Below are positions 5,082 through 5,577 of a DNA stretch of 5,577 bases, piece after piece. The notes beneath the pieces were generated by a model that saw only the letters and a list, made by a program, of their open reading frames with translations, was not told the DNA's origin and ran no database searches. Position 1 is the first letter of the stretch, and every line of letters starts with the position of its first letter. The DNA is from Candidatus Cloacimonadota bacterium (GTDB lineage: Bacteria; Cloacimonadota; Cloacimonadia; Cloacimonadales; TCS61), in assembly GCA_030667725.1 (NCBI GenBank), contig DAOUVH010000089.1:1-5577 (forward strand). The letters are read 5' to 3'. The position numbers and the translations under genes are program-made.

Positions 5082-5577
5082 ATGAAAAAAACATTAATTT
5101 TTCTTATCATTTTTTCATCGTGTTTCTTGTTCTCGCAAGAGATATTGTTGAACATTGTAGATAAACCCAATGATGATGGTTCAGCGTTGATATTATCATG
5201 GGATACATCAATGTTTGAAGCAATAAATATCATCATAGAAAGAGAAACACCAGATGGAGAGTATATCGTTGTTACAAGATCGAAAGAATCGGTCGGCACA
5301 TTTGAAGACGGCGGAAATATCAATCCTGGAATTGAGTATACTTACAGATTAACAGTCCTCAATAACAATGGTGAGATCGTACAAATCATCAGAACCACTG
5401 CTGAGTCATCTGCTCAATGGTTTAATAAAAATAAAATATCCCTTCTGATTTTAATGATACTTATTACAACTTCAATAATTTATTACATATATTCTGCAAA
5501 AAGTGGAAAGGATCTCTATATTAGAAAGATCGGCGGTTTGGAATCTATGGATGAATCAGTTGGTCGTGCAACTGAAA
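5082..5577 (+). CDS. Exported FN3-like / transmembrane protein, DUF6754-like (partial, runs off the end)
   Basis: The ATG at 5082 with GGAG at 5073-5076 opens a frame with no stop to the window end, 165 codons plus one base. Residues 1-19 form a signal peptide (hydrophobic core, likely cleavage after LFS). Residues 22-112 look like a fibronectin-III-type beta sandwich (LILSWD, INIIIERE, YTYRLTVLNNNGE). A membrane helix lies at about 118-138 (NKNKISLLILMILITTSII). The sequence then reads LYIRKIGGLESMDESVGRATE, which I recall as the start of the DUF6754 family, whose members continue 'MGRP'. The family function is unknown to me. The gene is separated from the ECF operon by 123 bases with its own signals, so a shared function is not implied. 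The C-terminal part is outside the window. Confidence 0.75.
   Translation, partial: MKKTLIFLIIFSSCFLFSQEILLNIVDKPNDDGSALILSWDTSMFEAINIIIERETPDGEYIVVTRSKESVGTFEDGGNINPGIEYTYRLTVLNNNGEIVQIIRTTAESSAQWFNKNKISLLILMILITTSIIYYIYSAKSGKDLYIRKIGGLESMDESVGRATE

Noticed and set aside
5027..5323. Minus-strand ORF of 98 codons at the end of the window
   Set aside because: It is antisense to a plus-strand frame with a start signal, signal peptide, FN3-like pattern and membrane helix.

Overview
This is an AT-rich bacterial window dominated by one seven-gene, plus-strand operon that encodes a complete energy-coupling factor (ECF) vitamin/metal-type importer, with three unusual exported proteins inserted in the middle. 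The signal peptides, a lipoprotein, a membrane-anchored protein and the AT-rich signals suggest a diderm anaerobe. The final, truncated gene resembles proteins I associate with Cloacimonadota and related FCB or Chloroflexi-like lineages. That placement comes from memory and is not proven by the sequence.

Layout: bases 1-239 hold a candidate promoter and a leader that can fold into two stems. Next come an ECF S component (240-776), a two-domain exported protein (901-1809), a short lipoprotein (1794-2237), a small membrane-anchored protein (2328-2756), ATPase A1 (2871-3533), ATPase A2 (3520-4194) and the T component (4191-4958). A weak AT-only hairpin and a new promoter follow. A separate gene starts at 5082 and is open to the window end (signal peptide, fibronectin-III-like domain, membrane helix, start of a DUF6754-like cytoplasmic domain).

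The three central proteins appear to carry four copies of one domain type. It resembles the non-catalytic, molybdopterin-oxidoreductase-like (SUOX/COG2041) sandwich, ending in a 'RLVIP...W(I)xxxxxI' or 'P..P......I(K/R)DL..I.I' block. The parsimonious reading is that they sit in the periplasm and capture or deliver the ligand to the S component, an arrangement not typical of ECF importers. The substrate is unknown. The S protein has a KPGA signature like YkoE-type (thiamine/hydroxymethylpyrimidine) S components, but that does not fix the ligand.

A second notable layer is a family of palindromic repeats (CTCGTTCCCAA... ...AACGAG), in the same orientation at three consecutive gene junctions: 846-873, 2256-2313 and 2792-2853. 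At each junction an ATG and a few codons resembling the start of the downstream gene lie upstream of the repeat, and the real gene start lies downstream of it. The short ORFs from the upstream ATGs run through the repeat and stop next to the functional start, so they may preserve translational coupling in an operon whose other junctions overlap.
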